A DNA stretch of 64,000 bases from Natronobiforma cellulositropha (GCF_025629245.1 NZ_JANZXN010000015.1:292615-356614); one strand, 5' to 3'. Shown: positions 17,614 through 27,156, counted from the first letter of the stretch. A program made the numbers and translations. Notes: generated from the letters alone by a model not told the origin.

Positions 17614-17773
17614 GACCGGTCGAACGCGGCCGCAGCCTCGAGTACCGGACCAGTCGAATACGGCGACTGTCCCCTCGAGCGTACATTCAGGACCTGTCAC
17701 CACCCACACTCTTAATAGCGACAGTTGTGATAGAGTGACATACGCATGGGAGAAGCAACCATAACACACCGAC

Positions 17774-17778
17774 GGAGG
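17774..17778 (+). promoter_or_regulatory. Shine-Dalgarno site of etfB
   Basis: GGAGG five bases before GTG 17784. The leader is about 43 nt from the expected transcription start (TATA-like TTAATAG near 17712), so this operon is translated from a real ribosome binding site, unlike most leaderless genes in the window. Confidence 0.6.
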
Positions 17779-17783
17779 GAACC

Positions 17784-18647
17784 GTGCGATCTGTCGTTCT
17801 GACGAAAGGTGTCCCCGACTTCAGCGAGGGAGCCGTCTCCTTCAACGAAGAGGGTCACTTAGAGCGCGGGAAGACGCCGACGGTCATGAACCCGAACGAC
17901 CGCTTCGCACTCGAGGCGGCCCTCCAGACGCGGGTACGACACGGCGGGCACGTCAGCGCGATGAGTATGGGACCTCCCGGCTACGCGAGCGTACTCGAGG
18001 AGGCGATGGCCGACATCTACGCCGACGACCTGTACTTGCTCTCTGACCGCGAACTCGCCGCCTCCGACACCTGGGCGACGGCGATTACACTCTGTAGCGC
18101 CATCGAGAAGTACGAACGCGAGGTTGCCCCCGTCGACCTCGTGTTCGCCGGCTTCAAGACCGCAGACGGCGAGACCGGCCAGACCGGCCCCCAGACCTGC
18201 TGGGGGCTCGAGTGGCCAATCGTCACCCACGTCCTCGCGCTCGACATCGATCCCGACGAGGGCCGGCTGCGCGCGAAACGGCTGGTCGAGGGCGACGTCG
18301 ACGAGATCGAGACCGTCGAAGCGCCCTTACCCTGCGTCGTGGTGGCGGACCCCGAGTTCGCGCCGACCTACCGCAAGGCGTCTCACCGCCTCGAGCACAA
18401 GCGCCTGCGCGCCGAGACCGAAGCGCGCGGCGAGGAGTACGAAGACCACCTCACCACGTGGGATCACGTCGACCTCAATCTCGACTCCGAGTACATCGGT
18501 CTCGACGGCTCGCCCACCATCGTCTCCTCGGTCGATCCGATTCCGAAAGCGCCCGCCGAACGCGAGGCGACGATGGTCGACCCCGACGACGGCGAGGCGA
18601 TGGAATCGGTGTTCGAGGAACTGACTGCGTTCGCCGGAGGTGACTGA
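17784..18647 (+). CDS. etfB: Electron transfer flavoprotein beta subunit
   Basis: A 287-residue EtfB/FixA protein. It pairs with EtfA to carry electrons from dehydrogenases to the quinone pool, binding AMP or a second flavin. Visible family blocks are LTKGVPDF at the start, NPNDRFALEAAL (36-47), the GPPGYASVLEEAMA segment and FAGFKTADGETGQTGPQ. The GTG start has a GGAGG site 5 nt upstream. It is followed at a 1-nt gap by etfA. Confidence 0.93.
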   Translation: MRSVVLTKGVPDFSEGAVSFNEEGHLERGKTPTVMNPNDRFALEAALQTRVRHGGHVSAMSMGPPGYASVLEEAMADIYADDLYLLSDRELAASDTWATAITLCSAIEKYEREVAPVDLVFAGFKTADGETGQTGPQTCWGLEWPIVTHVLALDIDPDEGRLRAKRLVEGDVDEIETVEAPLPCVVVADPEFAPTYRKASHRLEHKRLRAETEARGEEYEDHLTTWDHVDLNLDSEYIGLDGSPTIVSSVDPIPKAPAEREATMVDPDDGEAMESVFEELTAFAGGD

Positions 18648-18648
18648 G

Positions 18649-20232
18649 ATGGGACTCGACCCCGAGGAGTTCACCGTCGACGAACTCACCGACGAACTCG
18701 AGACGGTCGACGACGCCGACGAACTCAGCGCCGTCCTCGAAGCCGAACGCGCCGGGCAGAACCGGAAGACCGCTCGAGAGGCGATCCACCGCAGACTCGA
18801 GGCGGTCGACGCCTTCGACGACGCTGGCAGCGACGGGGCAGACGAGGCGAGCGAGGAGGCGGAGACCGAAGGCGAGTACGAGGAGACCCGCGAGGAGGTA
18901 GGGGAGGCGGCCGAGGGCGAAGCGGAAGAGGCTGCGGAGGAAGACGCGGCCGACGCCGAGGGCGGACCTCGTGAGCCGAGCGAAGCGGCCCAGGAGGAAG
19001 ACGGTCTCAGCCACCCGACCGCCGACAAACGCCACGTCCGGGCGCTCAGCGGCGGCGACTACCGGGACATGTGGGTCTTCTGTGAAGTCCAGCAGGGGGA
19101 ACTGCTCGAGGTCTCGAAGGAGATGCTCGGGAAGGCCCGCGAGTTGATGGACCAGTACGCGGCGGACTACGAGGAAGAGCACGTCGTCGCCTTCCTGATG
19201 GGCGACGACTGTGAGGGACTCGCCGAGGAGTGTATCGCCTACGGTGCGGACGTCGCCGTCTACCACGACGACGACCGCCTCGAGCGCTTCCTGCACAAGC
19301 CCTACAGCGAGATCGCCGCGCACATGGCGCGCGGGCAGGGGACGGTCGAGAGCACCGACTGGCGCGCGTACGACGAACCGCGCTACGTGCTGTTTCCGGC
19401 GACGAACAACGGCCGGGACCTCTCGGCGCAGGTCCAGGCCGAACTCGACTCGGGGCTGGCCTCCGACTGTTCGGACCTCTACATCGAGGCGACCGAGATC
19501 TCGAATCCCGTCAAGACCGGCGAACCGGGCGTGAAGAAGACGTTCGAGCGAGTCTTACACATGAAACGGCCGGACTTCTCCGGCTTCGAGTACTCGACGA
19601 TCCTCTGTCTCGACAACCCCGACCGCGACTTCCACCCGCAGGGGTGTTCGGTGATCCCCGGCAGTTTCGAGCCGATGGATCCCGACCCAGACCGGGAGGG
19701 ACTCGTCGTCGAACACGACATGGAACTCGAGGAGGAGTGGTTCGCCGTCGAGGTGACCGAACACGACGAACTCGAGGCGGGCGTCGACCTGACCGGCCAC
19801 GAGGTCGTCGTCTGTCTCGGCCGCGGCATCGGCGACGACCCGACGCTCGGCGTCGAACTCGGTCTCGAGTTGGTCGACGCATTCGACGACGCCGCCCTCG
19901 GCATCACGCGGGGCATCGTCACCTCCTCCTACCAGTTCGAGGGCCACGTCGAGGAGTACACCAAAGAGGAGCGCCAGATCGGCGAGACCGGCCAGATCGT
20001 CGCGCCGCCGCTGTACATCGCCGCCGGCGTCTCGGGGGCGATCCAGCACAAAGTCGGAATGGACGAATCGGAGACGATCGTCGCGATCAACACCGACACC
20101 GACGCCCGCATCCGTGACTTCAGCGACTACTTCATCGAAGGCGACCTCTTCGAGGTGTTGCCACGGCTCACCGAGGCGCTCGAGGCGGGCGAACTCGACG
20201 TGACGGCCGTCGCCGACGGAGGTGAGGACTGA
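18649..20232 (+). CDS. etfA: Electron transfer flavoprotein alpha subunit
   Basis: A 527-residue EtfA/FixB, about 200 residues longer than a standard EtfA. The extra length is an N-terminal helical region (residues 1-55) and a Glu/Ala-rich linker (about 60-125). The normal domain follows (HVRALSGGDYRDMWVFCEVQQGELL), then the FAD-binding C-terminus ending PPLYIAAGVSGAIQHKVGM and AINTDTDARI. It is translationally coupled to fixC by a 1-nt overlap. Confidence 0.92.
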   Translation: MGLDPEEFTVDELTDELETVDDADELSAVLEAERAGQNRKTAREAIHRRLEAVDAFDDAGSDGADEASEEAETEGEYEETREEVGEAAEGEAEEAAEEDAADAEGGPREPSEAAQEEDGLSHPTADKRHVRALSGGDYRDMWVFCEVQQGELLEVSKEMLGKARELMDQYAADYEEEHVVAFLMGDDCEGLAEECIAYGADVAVYHDDDRLERFLHKPYSEIAAHMARGQGTVESTDWRAYDEPRYVLFPATNNGRDLSAQVQAELDSGLASDCSDLYIEATEISNPVKTGEPGVKKTFERVLHMKRPDFSGFEYSTILCLDNPDRDFHPQGCSVIPGSFEPMDPDPDREGLVVEHDMELEEEWFAVEVTEHDELEAGVDLTGHEVVVCLGRGIGDDPTLGVELGLELVDAFDDAALGITRGIVTSSYQFEGHVEEYTKEERQIGETGQIVAPPLYIAAGVSGAIQHKVGMDESETIVAINTDTDARIRDFSDYFIEGDLFEVLPRLTEALEAGELDVTAVADGGED

Positions 20233-21932
20233 TGGCGATGCGCCGGACCGACGGCGGCGCTGAGGAGGGCTACGAACACTACGAGGCGATCGTCGTCGGC
20301 TGTGGACCCGGCGGGGCTGCCGCCGCCTCACGGCTGGCCGACCACGGCGTCGAGACGCTGGTGCTCGAGCGCGGCGTCGAAGCCGGGTCGAAGAACGTCT
20401 CGGGTGGGCTGATCTACGCCGAGGAGTCGGCCCCCTACACGATCGACGACCTGTTTCCGGGGATGCGCGAGGCGGTCGGCGAGCGTCCCATCACCGACTA
20501 CTACATCCACAACATCGCGGGGAAGAAGGTCAAGACCTACGACCTGACCCGCCTCCACGAGCACGACACCGACTGGTGTGACGCCGTCCTCAGGCGGCGG
20601 ATGGACGCCTGGCTCGAGGCGCGCGTCCACGAGAAGACGAGCGAGACCGGCGGCGGCGTGCTCACGGGCGTCCGCGTCAACGGCCTGTTGCGCGAGAACG
20701 GCGAGATCGTCGGCGTCACGTGTGACGAACTCGATCCGATCACGGCGGACCTCATCGTCGCCGCCGACGGCGTCAACTCCGAACTCGCACGCGACGCCGG
20801 ACTGATGGACTGGGAGGAACCCGACGAGTGGTTCCAGGGCGTCAAAGCCGTCGTCGAGATGGACGGCGAACGCATCGAGGACCGCTTCGCCATCGGCGCG
20901 GACGAGGGGGTCGCCCACCTGTTCTCGGGTGACCTCTTCGAGGGCGTCCGCGGCGGCGGCTTCCTCTATACGAACGCCGACACGCTCTCGATCGGGACCG
21001 TCTTCCACCTCGACAGCCTCGTCGAAGAGCGCGCCGAACCGCACGAACTGCTCGACGCGTTGCTCACCCATCCGCTGCTCGCGCAGTGGCTCGGCGAGGA
21101 GTACCGTGAACTCGAGTACTCGGCAAAACTCGTCCCGGATTCGAAGAAGGTGGCTCACCGCGAACCCTACCGCGACCGGCTGGTGCTCGTCGGCGACGCG
21201 GCCGGACAGATGCAGGCACAGGGACCGATCATCAAGGGGATGAACCACGCGGTCACTGCGGGTGCGCTGGCGGCCGACGCCTTCGCGCGGACCCGAAGGG
21301 ACGCGGACACCGAGTCCGCCGGTCGGGCCTACACTTCGATGCTCGAGGAGTCGGGAACGATGGGCAAACTCCGGCCACGGCGCTACGAGTACACGAGCGT
21401 CGTCAGCGAGCGCCCGCTCGTCACCAGGGTCGTCGAGGGCGTCTTGAACTCGCCCGTCGGCGGCGTCGCGGTCGGCAACCCGCTCGCGAAGCGCCTGCTC
21501 GGGCGGGCGTACAACTCGCCGCTGCTCGTCGGGATGTTACCCGACACCGAGACCGGCTACGTCACGCTGCCGTCGGTCATCGGTGAGAAACTCGGGCGGA
21601 CGGTCCACTGGGAGAACGAGGTCGAACCGCCCGCGCTGGTCGACCGGATCGGTGAGCTGACCTACGATACTGACGTCGGGAACCCGCACATCCGCCTGCG
21701 TGACGAGTCCTACGCGGCCAGCGGTGCGGCGGTCACCGCCTGTCCCGTGAGCGCCGAGGACTTCGGCGGTGGCTGTTACCGTGCGGAGACGGTGAAGACC
21801 AACGGCACCGAAGAGACGCTCGTCAGCCTCGACACCCAGCCCTGCGTCGAGTGTGGCACCTGTGCCATCGTCGCCGACACCGAGTGGGAACACCCCCGCG
21901 GTGGCAAAGGCGTCGAGTTCAGACAGGGCTGA
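20232..21932 (+). CDS. fixC: Electron transfer flavoprotein-quinone oxidoreductase with fused ferredoxin (FixC-FixX)
   Basis: A 566-residue flavoprotein. The FAD motif VVGCGPGGAAAASRLADHG is near residues 17-35, and GDAAGQMQAQGPIIKGMNHA is the second flavin motif. It accepts electrons from EtfAB and reduces quinone at the membrane. The last 70 residues carry TACPVSAEDFGG...CYRAE and CVECGTCAIV, an Fe-S site that in many bacteria is the separate FixX protein. The pattern is thus a FixCX fusion. An ATG overlaps the etfA stop (TGATG). Confidence 0.9.
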   Translation: MAMRRTDGGAEEGYEHYEAIVVGCGPGGAAAASRLADHGVETLVLERGVEAGSKNVSGGLIYAEESAPYTIDDLFPGMREAVGERPITDYYIHNIAGKKVKTYDLTRLHEHDTDWCDAVLRRRMDAWLEARVHEKTSETGGGVLTGVRVNGLLRENGEIVGVTCDELDPITADLIVAADGVNSELARDAGLMDWEEPDEWFQGVKAVVEMDGERIEDRFAIGADEGVAHLFSGDLFEGVRGGGFLYTNADTLSIGTVFHLDSLVEERAEPHELLDALLTHPLLAQWLGEEYRELEYSAKLVPDSKKVAHREPYRDRLVLVGDAAGQMQAQGPIIKGMNHAVTAGALAADAFARTRRDADTESAGRAYTSMLEESGTMGKLRPRRYEYTSVVSERPLVTRVVEGVLNSPVGGVAVGNPLAKRLLGRAYNSPLLVGMLPDTETGYVTLPSVIGEKLGRTVHWENEVEPPALVDRIGELTYDTDVGNPHIRLRDESYAASGAAVTACPVSAEDFGGGCYRAETVKTNGTEETLVSLDTQPCVECGTCAIVADTEWEHPRGGKGVEFRQG

Positions 21933-21935
21933 GCG

Positions 21936-22292
21936 ATGGCGACCTACGGCCCTCGGATCGCCGCCCTCGAGCGCCGGGCCGAGCGCGACCGCGAGGCGTT
22001 CGACCCCGAAGCAGCGACAGCCGACGACGCGACGGTCTACCTCCGTGAGGGGGCGGGCCAGGCCATCTGGCTCTACGTCGAGGCGCGAACCGGGGGTCGT
22101 CTGGTCGCGTTCTCTCCGGCGGAACTGCGGGCGCTCGAGCGCGCGATGAACACCTGGTTCGAACTCTACGCTCGCTGCCACGGCGTCGAGTTGGCGGCGG
22201 CGTTCTCGATCCGTCAGGCGGCCGAACTCCTCCTGGATACGCGAAACGTCCTGGATACGGCACAGCTATTGACGCACGTTCCACCTCGATGA
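21936..22292 (+). CDS. Unknown protein at the end of the etf operon
   Basis: A 118-residue, mostly helical, Arg/Ala/Leu-rich protein starting 3 nt after fixC, so almost certainly in the operon. Trp-containing segments (GQAIWLYVEARTGGR, MNTWFELYARCHGVEL) are the best conserved-looking parts. I do not recognise the family. Its place suggests an accessory factor of the Etf-quinone oxidoreductase system. Confidence 0.7.
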   Translation: MATYGPRIAALERRAERDREAFDPEAATADDATVYLREGAGQAIWLYVEARTGGRLVAFSPAELRALERAMNTWFELYARCHGVELAAAFSIRQAAELLLDTRNVLDTAQLLTHVPPR

Positions 22293-22373
22293 ATCACCGT
22301 ACTGGCAGGATACGCGACCCAGTGAGACCCACCTCGCGAAAACGGCCAGTCAGGAGACCGGCCGCGACGACCG

Positions 22374-22880
22374 TCAGTCGGCGCGGGAAGTGGTGGGTGA
22401 GGTAATCGGTGCGTCCTCGGCCGGGGCGTCCCGCTCGAGTGTGTCGGCGGGTTCGTCAGCGTCCGCCAGCGCCTGGTGTGCGTAGAACGCGACGGCGAAG
22501 TCGCGCGGACTCGGAATCGCACAGGCGAGCCACCCGATCACGGCCGCGTTCACGGCGAGAGGGGTCGCCGGTGTGAGTCCGCCCGTTGCGGCCAGCAGAC
22601 AGACCGGGAGCGTCAGCGAGAGCGGCATCAGTGCGGCCACGCGAAGCACCCACGCGGGTTCGTCACCGGTCGGGTTCGGTGTGACGACCGCCAGTGGGCG
22701 GCGCAGGTGCGCGCTGAACCCAGCCTGTCCGGCCGCTGCCGGGTCGGGGACGAACTCGAGCGTGTACTCGATTCGGGCGAGGCGCAACACGGCGGCGTGG
22801 GCGAGTTCGTGGACGACGATGCCGAGACCGACGGCGAGTACGAGGGCGACGCCAGCAGCGACGGCATCGAGACCGGTCAT
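22374..22880 (-). CDS. Membrane metalloprotease-like protein (HExxH)
   Basis: A 168-residue protein from ATG 22880 with an early membrane helix that contains HELAH at residues 24-28, as in site-2-type (M50) zinc proteases. There are three or four hydrophobic segments in total and an acidic tail (EPADTLERDAPAEDAP). The second zinc ligand motif (such as NxxPxxxLDG) is not obvious: PNPTGDEP is a weak match. It may be a DUF3267-like protein. Protease activity is therefore uncertain. Confidence 0.65.
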   Translation of the reverse strand: MTGLDAVAAGVALVLAVGLGIVVHELAHAAVLRLARIEYTLEFVPDPAAAGQAGFSAHLRRPLAVVTPNPTGDEPAWVLRVAALMPLSLTLPVCLLAATGGLTPATPLAVNAAVIGWLACAIPSPRDFAVAFYAHQALADADEPADTLERDAPAEDAPITSPTTSRAD

Positions 22881-23145
22881 CGGTGGTCTCCACTCGTCAC
22901 ACCGCCCGTCTGCTCGCCGTGTCGGTCGCCGACTGCCCCGTCTGCGGACGTACTGATCACGCACGCTGGCAGAAACACGCTGGCCGCATGGGAGTGAGGC
23001 TTCACGTGTCGGTACATTATTACGGCGGACGAGTCTCGAGCCGCCTCGAACGCTCGGACCGGCCGCTCCGGGTCGGCCGGGTAGGTGCGCCCGCGCACAA
23101 CCCACCCTATTAACAATTAAGTAGTGTGCGGTGTTATGACATCCC

Positions 23146-23877
23146 ATGGCATTCACGGGAGAGCTCGAGTTCGGTCACGACGACCGCAGGCGGATCTACG
23201 AGTACGTCGAGCGCCACGGAGCGGCCGACCTCGACGAGACGTGCGAGCGCCTGGGTATCGATCCGGGTGGCTTTCGCCACCACGTTGCCATCCTCAAACG
23301 CGACGGGCGGCTGGAGGAGACCGACGGAACGCTCCGCGTCGCCCTCGACGCGGGTGCCGAAGAGGAGTACGTCACCGACGACTTCGAGTTTCACATCCGA
23401 CCGGCGATCCAGGAGGACCTCTCGGGCATCGTCGGCGCGATCAGGCAGGTCGTCGACGAACGGACCTACATCGTCGCCGAGAGCGTCGCCGACGAGGTCG
23501 ACCACCAGGACGCGCTCTTGCGCCACAACGAGTTCGAGTCGCGGATGTTCTTCGTCGCGACGGTCGCCGACGAGGTCGTCGGCTGGGTCCACCTCCACGC
23601 GCCAGAACTCGACAAACTCGCCCACACCGCCGAACTCACCGTCGGCGTCATCGAGGAGTACCGCGGCCGCGGCATCGGCTCACACCTCCTCGCACGCGGA
23701 CTCGAGTGGGCGGGGGCGAACGGCTACGAGAAGGTCTACCAGAGCGTGCCCTCGACGAACGAGGAGGCGATCGTCTTTCTCGAGGATCACGGCTGGGAGA
23801 TCGAAGCCGTCCGCGAGGGCCACTACAAACTCGACGGCGCGTACGTCGACGAAGTGATGATGGCGATCGGTCTCTGA
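23146..23877 (+). CDS. HTH-GNAT fusion acetyltransferase
   Basis: A 243-residue protein. Residues 10-70 look like a winged helix (RRRIYEYVERHGAADLDETCERLGIDPGGFRHHVAILKR). Residues 85-243 are a GNAT fold with the acetyl-CoA loop EYRGRGIGSHLLARGLEWA and the late NEEAIVFLEDHGWE segment. GNAT enzymes move acetyl from acetyl-CoA to an amine; the DNA-binding-like domain suggests autoregulation or a nucleoid-linked substrate. Upstream TTAACAATTAAG (about 23111-23122) is a good TATA region for this leaderless start. Confidence 0.8.
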   Translation: MAFTGELEFGHDDRRRIYEYVERHGAADLDETCERLGIDPGGFRHHVAILKRDGRLEETDGTLRVALDAGAEEEYVTDDFEFHIRPAIQEDLSGIVGAIRQVVDERTYIVAESVADEVDHQDALLRHNEFESRMFFVATVADEVVGWVHLHAPELDKLAHTAELTVGVIEEYRGRGIGSHLLARGLEWAGANGYEKVYQSVPSTNEEAIVFLEDHGWEIEAVREGHYKLDGAYVDEVMMAIGL

Positions 23878-23902
23878 TCTTCTTCACACCTGCTTTCCGC
23901 TG

Positions 23903-24871
23903 TCAGTTCACTCGCGCTTCGACGTACTCGTCGTTGAGTTCCCACTCTCCGTCCTCGCCCCGGACCATGTACTCGCCGTAGAAGGGGACACGGTTCGCTG
24001 CCACCGTCTCGAACGCCGCGCGAATCTCGTCTCTGCCCAGTTCGCCCATCGGTTCGAGGTCGTCGTTTCGGTTCAGACACCCTTTCAGGTAGCCGTCGTG
24101 GGTCACCCGGATGCGGTGGCAGTTCGCACAGAACGACGCGTTCTCGACGGGATCGACGATCTCGACCATGCCGCCACCGATCCAGTACCGCCGCCGGCCG
24201 TGCATCTCGCGGCGTTCGATCTCGTCGGCCTGTTCGGCGAGCCAGTCGTGGACGCGTTCGATCTCGATCGCCCACTCCGGCCTGCCCGTCAGCTCCGGCA
24301 TGTACTCGATCAGCTGTAACTGGAGGCCGTCGTTTGCGGCGACGTGCTCGACCATCTCCGGGACGTAGCCCGCGGTCTGCTCGAAGACGACCATGTTCAG
24401 CTTCACCGGGTCGAGACCCGCCTCGAGTGCCGCGTCGACGCCCTCGAGCACCCGGTCGTAGGCGCCGGTCTTCGTGACAGCGGCGAAGGTCTCGGCGTCG
24501 AGGGCGTCCTGCGAGACGTTCACGCGCTCGAGTCCGGCCTCGACCAGCGCCTCGGCGCGCTCCGGGAGGAAGGTGCCGTTGGTCGTCAGCGAGACCGCCA
24601 TCGACGCCGGGACGCGCGAGACGATCTCTTCGACGTCCTGGCGGAGCAGCGGCTCACCGCCGGTGAATTTGACGCTGTCGATGCCGAACTCGGCAGCGAC
24701 CTCACAGACGCGGACGACGGCGTCAGTGCTCATCTCGTCGTCCTGCGGCTCCATCGGTCCACGCGTATCCCCCATTCCCTCGTTGTGACAGTAGACACAG
24801 TCGAAGTTACACCGGTCGGTGAGCGAGATCCGAATGCCCGTGACCTCGCGCCCGAACTCGTCGGCCAGCAT
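23903..24871 (-). CDS. moaA: GTP 3',8-cyclase (molybdenum cofactor biosynthesis)
   Basis: A 322-residue radical-SAM enzyme catalysing the first step of molybdopterin synthesis. The N-terminal cluster motif CNFDCVYC is at about residues 21-28, with [10 protein letters not shown] following. The second, substrate-binding cluster appears as FCANCHRIR and GCLN in the C-terminal third. ATG 24871 starts the conserved [21 protein letters not shown] segment. The partner moaC is not in this window. Confidence 0.95.
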   Translation of the reverse strand: MLADEFGREVTGIRISLTDRCNFDCVYCHNEGMGDTRGPMEPQDDEMSTDAVVRVCEVAAEFGIDSVKFTGGEPLLRQDVEEIVSRVPASMAVSLTTNGTFLPERAEALVEAGLERVNVSQDALDAETFAAVTKTGAYDRVLEGVDAALEAGLDPVKLNMVVFEQTAGYVPEMVEHVAANDGLQLQLIEYMPELTGRPEWAIEIERVHDWLAEQADEIERREMHGRRRYWIGGGMVEIVDPVENASFCANCHRIRVTHDGYLKGCLNRNDDLEPMGELGRDEIRAAFETVAANRVPFYGEYMVRGEDGEWELNDEYVEARVN

Positions 24872-25044
24872 ACCCCTCGCTTGTGGGTGAATCCGCTTAA
24901 ACACGCGGTCGGAATCGGCCTCGAGTAACCACTTTTGATTACCCCCTCCGGCAGTCTCGACGCCGGTACCAGTGGCAGCGGACGGCAGCAGGGTCCTTCG
25001 AGACACCCCACACCACTCATACCGCTGGCCGTGGTGGACTCCCC

Positions 25045-25704
25045 ATGAGTACGATCGCGGAACTCACCGTGCCGGCCGACGAGTTCGCCCTCCGACGGAC
25101 ACTCGAGCGCCTCGAGTCGCTCGTGGTCGACGTCGAACGCGTCGTCGCGTACGATCCGGATCACCTCATGCCGTTCGTCTGGCTGGCGGGCAACGAGGCG
25201 GAGATAGCCGTACTGGACGACGAACTGCACCGCGATCCGAGCGTCGAGTCAGTCACGCTGTTGACCGACCTCGGCGACGAACGCCTCTACCGGATGGAGT
25301 GGGTCGACGACGTCACCGTCCTGTTACACGTACTCACCGAGGAGGAGGCGACGGTGTTGCAAGCGACGGGTGAGCACTCGCAGTGGCGACTGCGCATCCT
25401 CTTTCCCGAACGCGATGCGCTCTCGCGAACGTACGAGTTCGCCACCGACCAGGGCTTCTCGCTCGACATCCAGCGCATCCACGAACTCGACGACGATCGC
25501 TACGGCCGTCACGGACTCACCGACGCACAACACGAGACGCTCGTCAGAGCACTCGAGCGGGGGTACTACGAGATTCCACGCCACGCAGACATGGAGGAAC
25601 TGGCCGCGGATCTCGGTATCTCTCACCAGGCGCTCTCGGAGCGACTTCGTCGCGCACACAAACGCCTCGTCGAGGATGCGATCGAACTCGGCCCGCGGGA
25701 GTGA
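25045..25704 (+). CDS. Bat-type helix-turn-helix transcriptional regulator
   Basis: A 219-residue bacterio-opsin-activator-like protein. Its N-terminal 150 residues are the poorly conserved sensor-like half. The C-terminal HTH-10 domain reads [22 protein letters not shown], then [26 protein letters not shown]. It is divergent from moaA and probably leaderless behind a TCATACC TATA-like box. A paralogue with the same layout lies at 50410. Regulated genes unknown. Confidence 0.88.
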   Translation: MSTIAELTVPADEFALRRTLERLESLVVDVERVVAYDPDHLMPFVWLAGNEAEIAVLDDELHRDPSVESVTLLTDLGDERLYRMEWVDDVTVLLHVLTEEEATVLQATGEHSQWRLRILFPERDALSRTYEFATDQGFSLDIQRIHELDDDRYGRHGLTDAQHETLVRALERGYYEIPRHADMEELAADLGISHQALSERLRRAHKRLVEDAIELGPRE

Positions 25705-25771
25705 CCGGTCCTGAACGTTCCTCGTTTCAGTGAATGAAAAAGCATACCCACGCGCAGCCGAACACGTCACC

Positions 25772-25960
25772 ATGGACGACGAAACTCTCAGGGAGCAGCG
25801 CCGACTCGTCGAACTCATCTCAAAGGAGGGGTGGAACGTCACGAACGTCGAACTTTCCGTTTTCGACTACCAGCTTCCAGACAGACAGGGTCCTGAAGTG
25901 ACCATGACGATCACCGCCAAAAAGCCCTGCGACGACGACAACCCCTACCGAGTGAAGTGA
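25772..25960 (+). CDS. Small conserved haloarchaeal protein
   Basis: A 62-residue protein (MDDETLREQRRLVELIS...) with one helix, then alternating strands (WNVTNVELSVFDYQLP and EVTMTITAKKPC). ATG 25772 is preferred over GTG 25730 because of the AT-rich, TATA-like AAAAAGCATACC just before it. Family not recognised. Confidence 0.6.
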   Translation: MDDETLREQRRLVELISKEGWNVTNVELSVFDYQLPDRQGPEVTMTITAKKPCDDDNPYRVK

Positions 25961-26012
25961 GCGAGGCCCCAGGACCTATCCATTGGTTATATTCTACGGA
26001 ACTATTTAGTGG

Positions 26013-26027
26013 TTGTACAGTATACAA
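26013..26027. promoter_or_regulatory. Palindrome at the amidohydrolase start (candidate operator)
   Basis: TTGTACAGTATACAA, a 5-bp inverted repeat (TTGTA/TACAA) with a 5-bp spacer, ending 6 nt before ATG 26034. An AT-rich TATA-like TATTTAG lies about 20 bp further upstream. A repressor bound here would cover the transcription start of this leaderless gene. Regulatory role inferred. Confidence 0.4.
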
Positions 26028-26033
26028 ACAATC

Positions 26034-27155
26034 ATGGGCGAGAACGACCGAACGATTACCCACATCGGTGAGGTCGAGCGGATCGTCGACACCGACTTCC
26101 ACTTGACTGAACAGCAAGAGACGATTCTCCCGTATCTCGAGGAGCCGTTCGACAAGGTCCTCAACGTCGATTCGGGTCGCGTTCGCGGGCAGGTGGATGG
26201 TGGCTACCTTGGCCAACTCTACCCGTCCGCGGGACATCTGACGCCGACCGACACCGGAAAAGCGGAGTCAGACGACATCCGTACGCCGGAAGACGTCGAG
26301 CGCGGGATGGACCTCATGGGCGTCGACGAGGCGATTCTGACGCCTGGATTGAACCTTCGACTCGGACTCGTCCACCACGACGAACTCGCCGCGGCGTTCG
26401 CGACCGCGTACAACAACTGGCTCCTGGATGCGATACTCGACGCCGACCGATCGTTCTACGGGGCGATGACGGTCGCACCCCAGGAGCCAGCGAAGGCGGC
26501 CGAAGAGATCGAGCGGCGAGCGGGTGAGAAGTCGATCGTAGCGGTACAGATCCCCGGCGGCGGTGTCACCCCGCCACTTGGGCGCGAACGGTACTTCCCG
26601 ATATACGAGGCGGCCGAACGGGCGGGTCTGCCGGTCATGATCCACAACGCCGCGACCGGAATCGTCGGGAACTATCCCCTCCAGTGGCGGGGAACGAAAC
26701 GCTACATCGACGTCCACGTCCCCTACCATCCCGCCGAGCAGATGTGGCACCTGACGACGCTCCTCACCGCCGGGGTTCCCGTCCGATTTCCCGACCTGAC
26801 GTTCGTCATGCAAGAGTGTGGCATTGGCTGGATTCCCTACTTCATGCGCCGCTACGACAACGAGTACGCGAAAAAGAGCGAGGACGCCCCACTACTCGAG
26901 AAGACGCCGAGTGAGTACCTCGACGACCAGTTTTACTTCACGAGCCAGCCGACTGAAGGCGCGAACGACCCGGAGTACCTCTGTGCCGTCGTTCGGCTGT
27001 TCAACGGCGCACAGAACCTGCTGTTCTCGTCCGACTATCCACACTACGACTTCGATTATTCGGATACGCTGTTGAAGGCGTTACGCCCGGAGTTTACGGA
27101 CGAAGAGATCGAGAACGTGTACGGACGAAACGCCGCCGACGTATTTGCCCTCTAA
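26034..27155 (+). CDS. Amidohydrolase family protein (ACMSD/decarboxylase-like)
   Basis: A 373-residue TIM-barrel hydrolase of the amidohydrolase_2 type. Metal-site candidates are DFH near residue 24 (VDTDFHL), the mid-barrel His in PVMIHNAA (about 204), and the Asp in SSDYPHYDF near 340. Relatives decarboxylate or hydrolyse aromatic and ring-cleavage acids. The Rieske ferredoxin gene begins 1 nt after its stop, which is unusual for a hydrolase and implies a linked redox step. ATG 26034 fits the promoter; the upstream in-frame ATG at 26013 lies inside a palindrome. Confidence 0.85.
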   Translation: MGENDRTITHIGEVERIVDTDFHLTEQQETILPYLEEPFDKVLNVDSGRVRGQVDGGYLGQLYPSAGHLTPTDTGKAESDDIRTPEDVERGMDLMGVDEAILTPGLNLRLGLVHHDELAAAFATAYNNWLLDAILDADRSFYGAMTVAPQEPAKAAEEIERRAGEKSIVAVQIPGGGVTPPLGRERYFPIYEAAERAGLPVMIHNAATGIVGNYPLQWRGTKRYIDVHVPYHPAEQMWHLTTLLTAGVPVRFPDLTFVMQECGIGWIPYFMRRYDNEYAKKSEDAPLLEKTPSEYLDDQFYFTSQPTEGANDPEYLCAVVRLFNGAQNLLFSSDYPHYDFDYSDTLLKALRPEFTDEEIENVYGRNAADVFAL

Positions 27156-27156
27156 G

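Noticed and set aside
22883-23113. 76-residue ORF upstream of the HTH-GNAT gene
   Set aside because: Its C-terminal part reads through the promoter region and its composition is not haloarchaeal (many Arg and His, few acidic residues); more likely intergenic.
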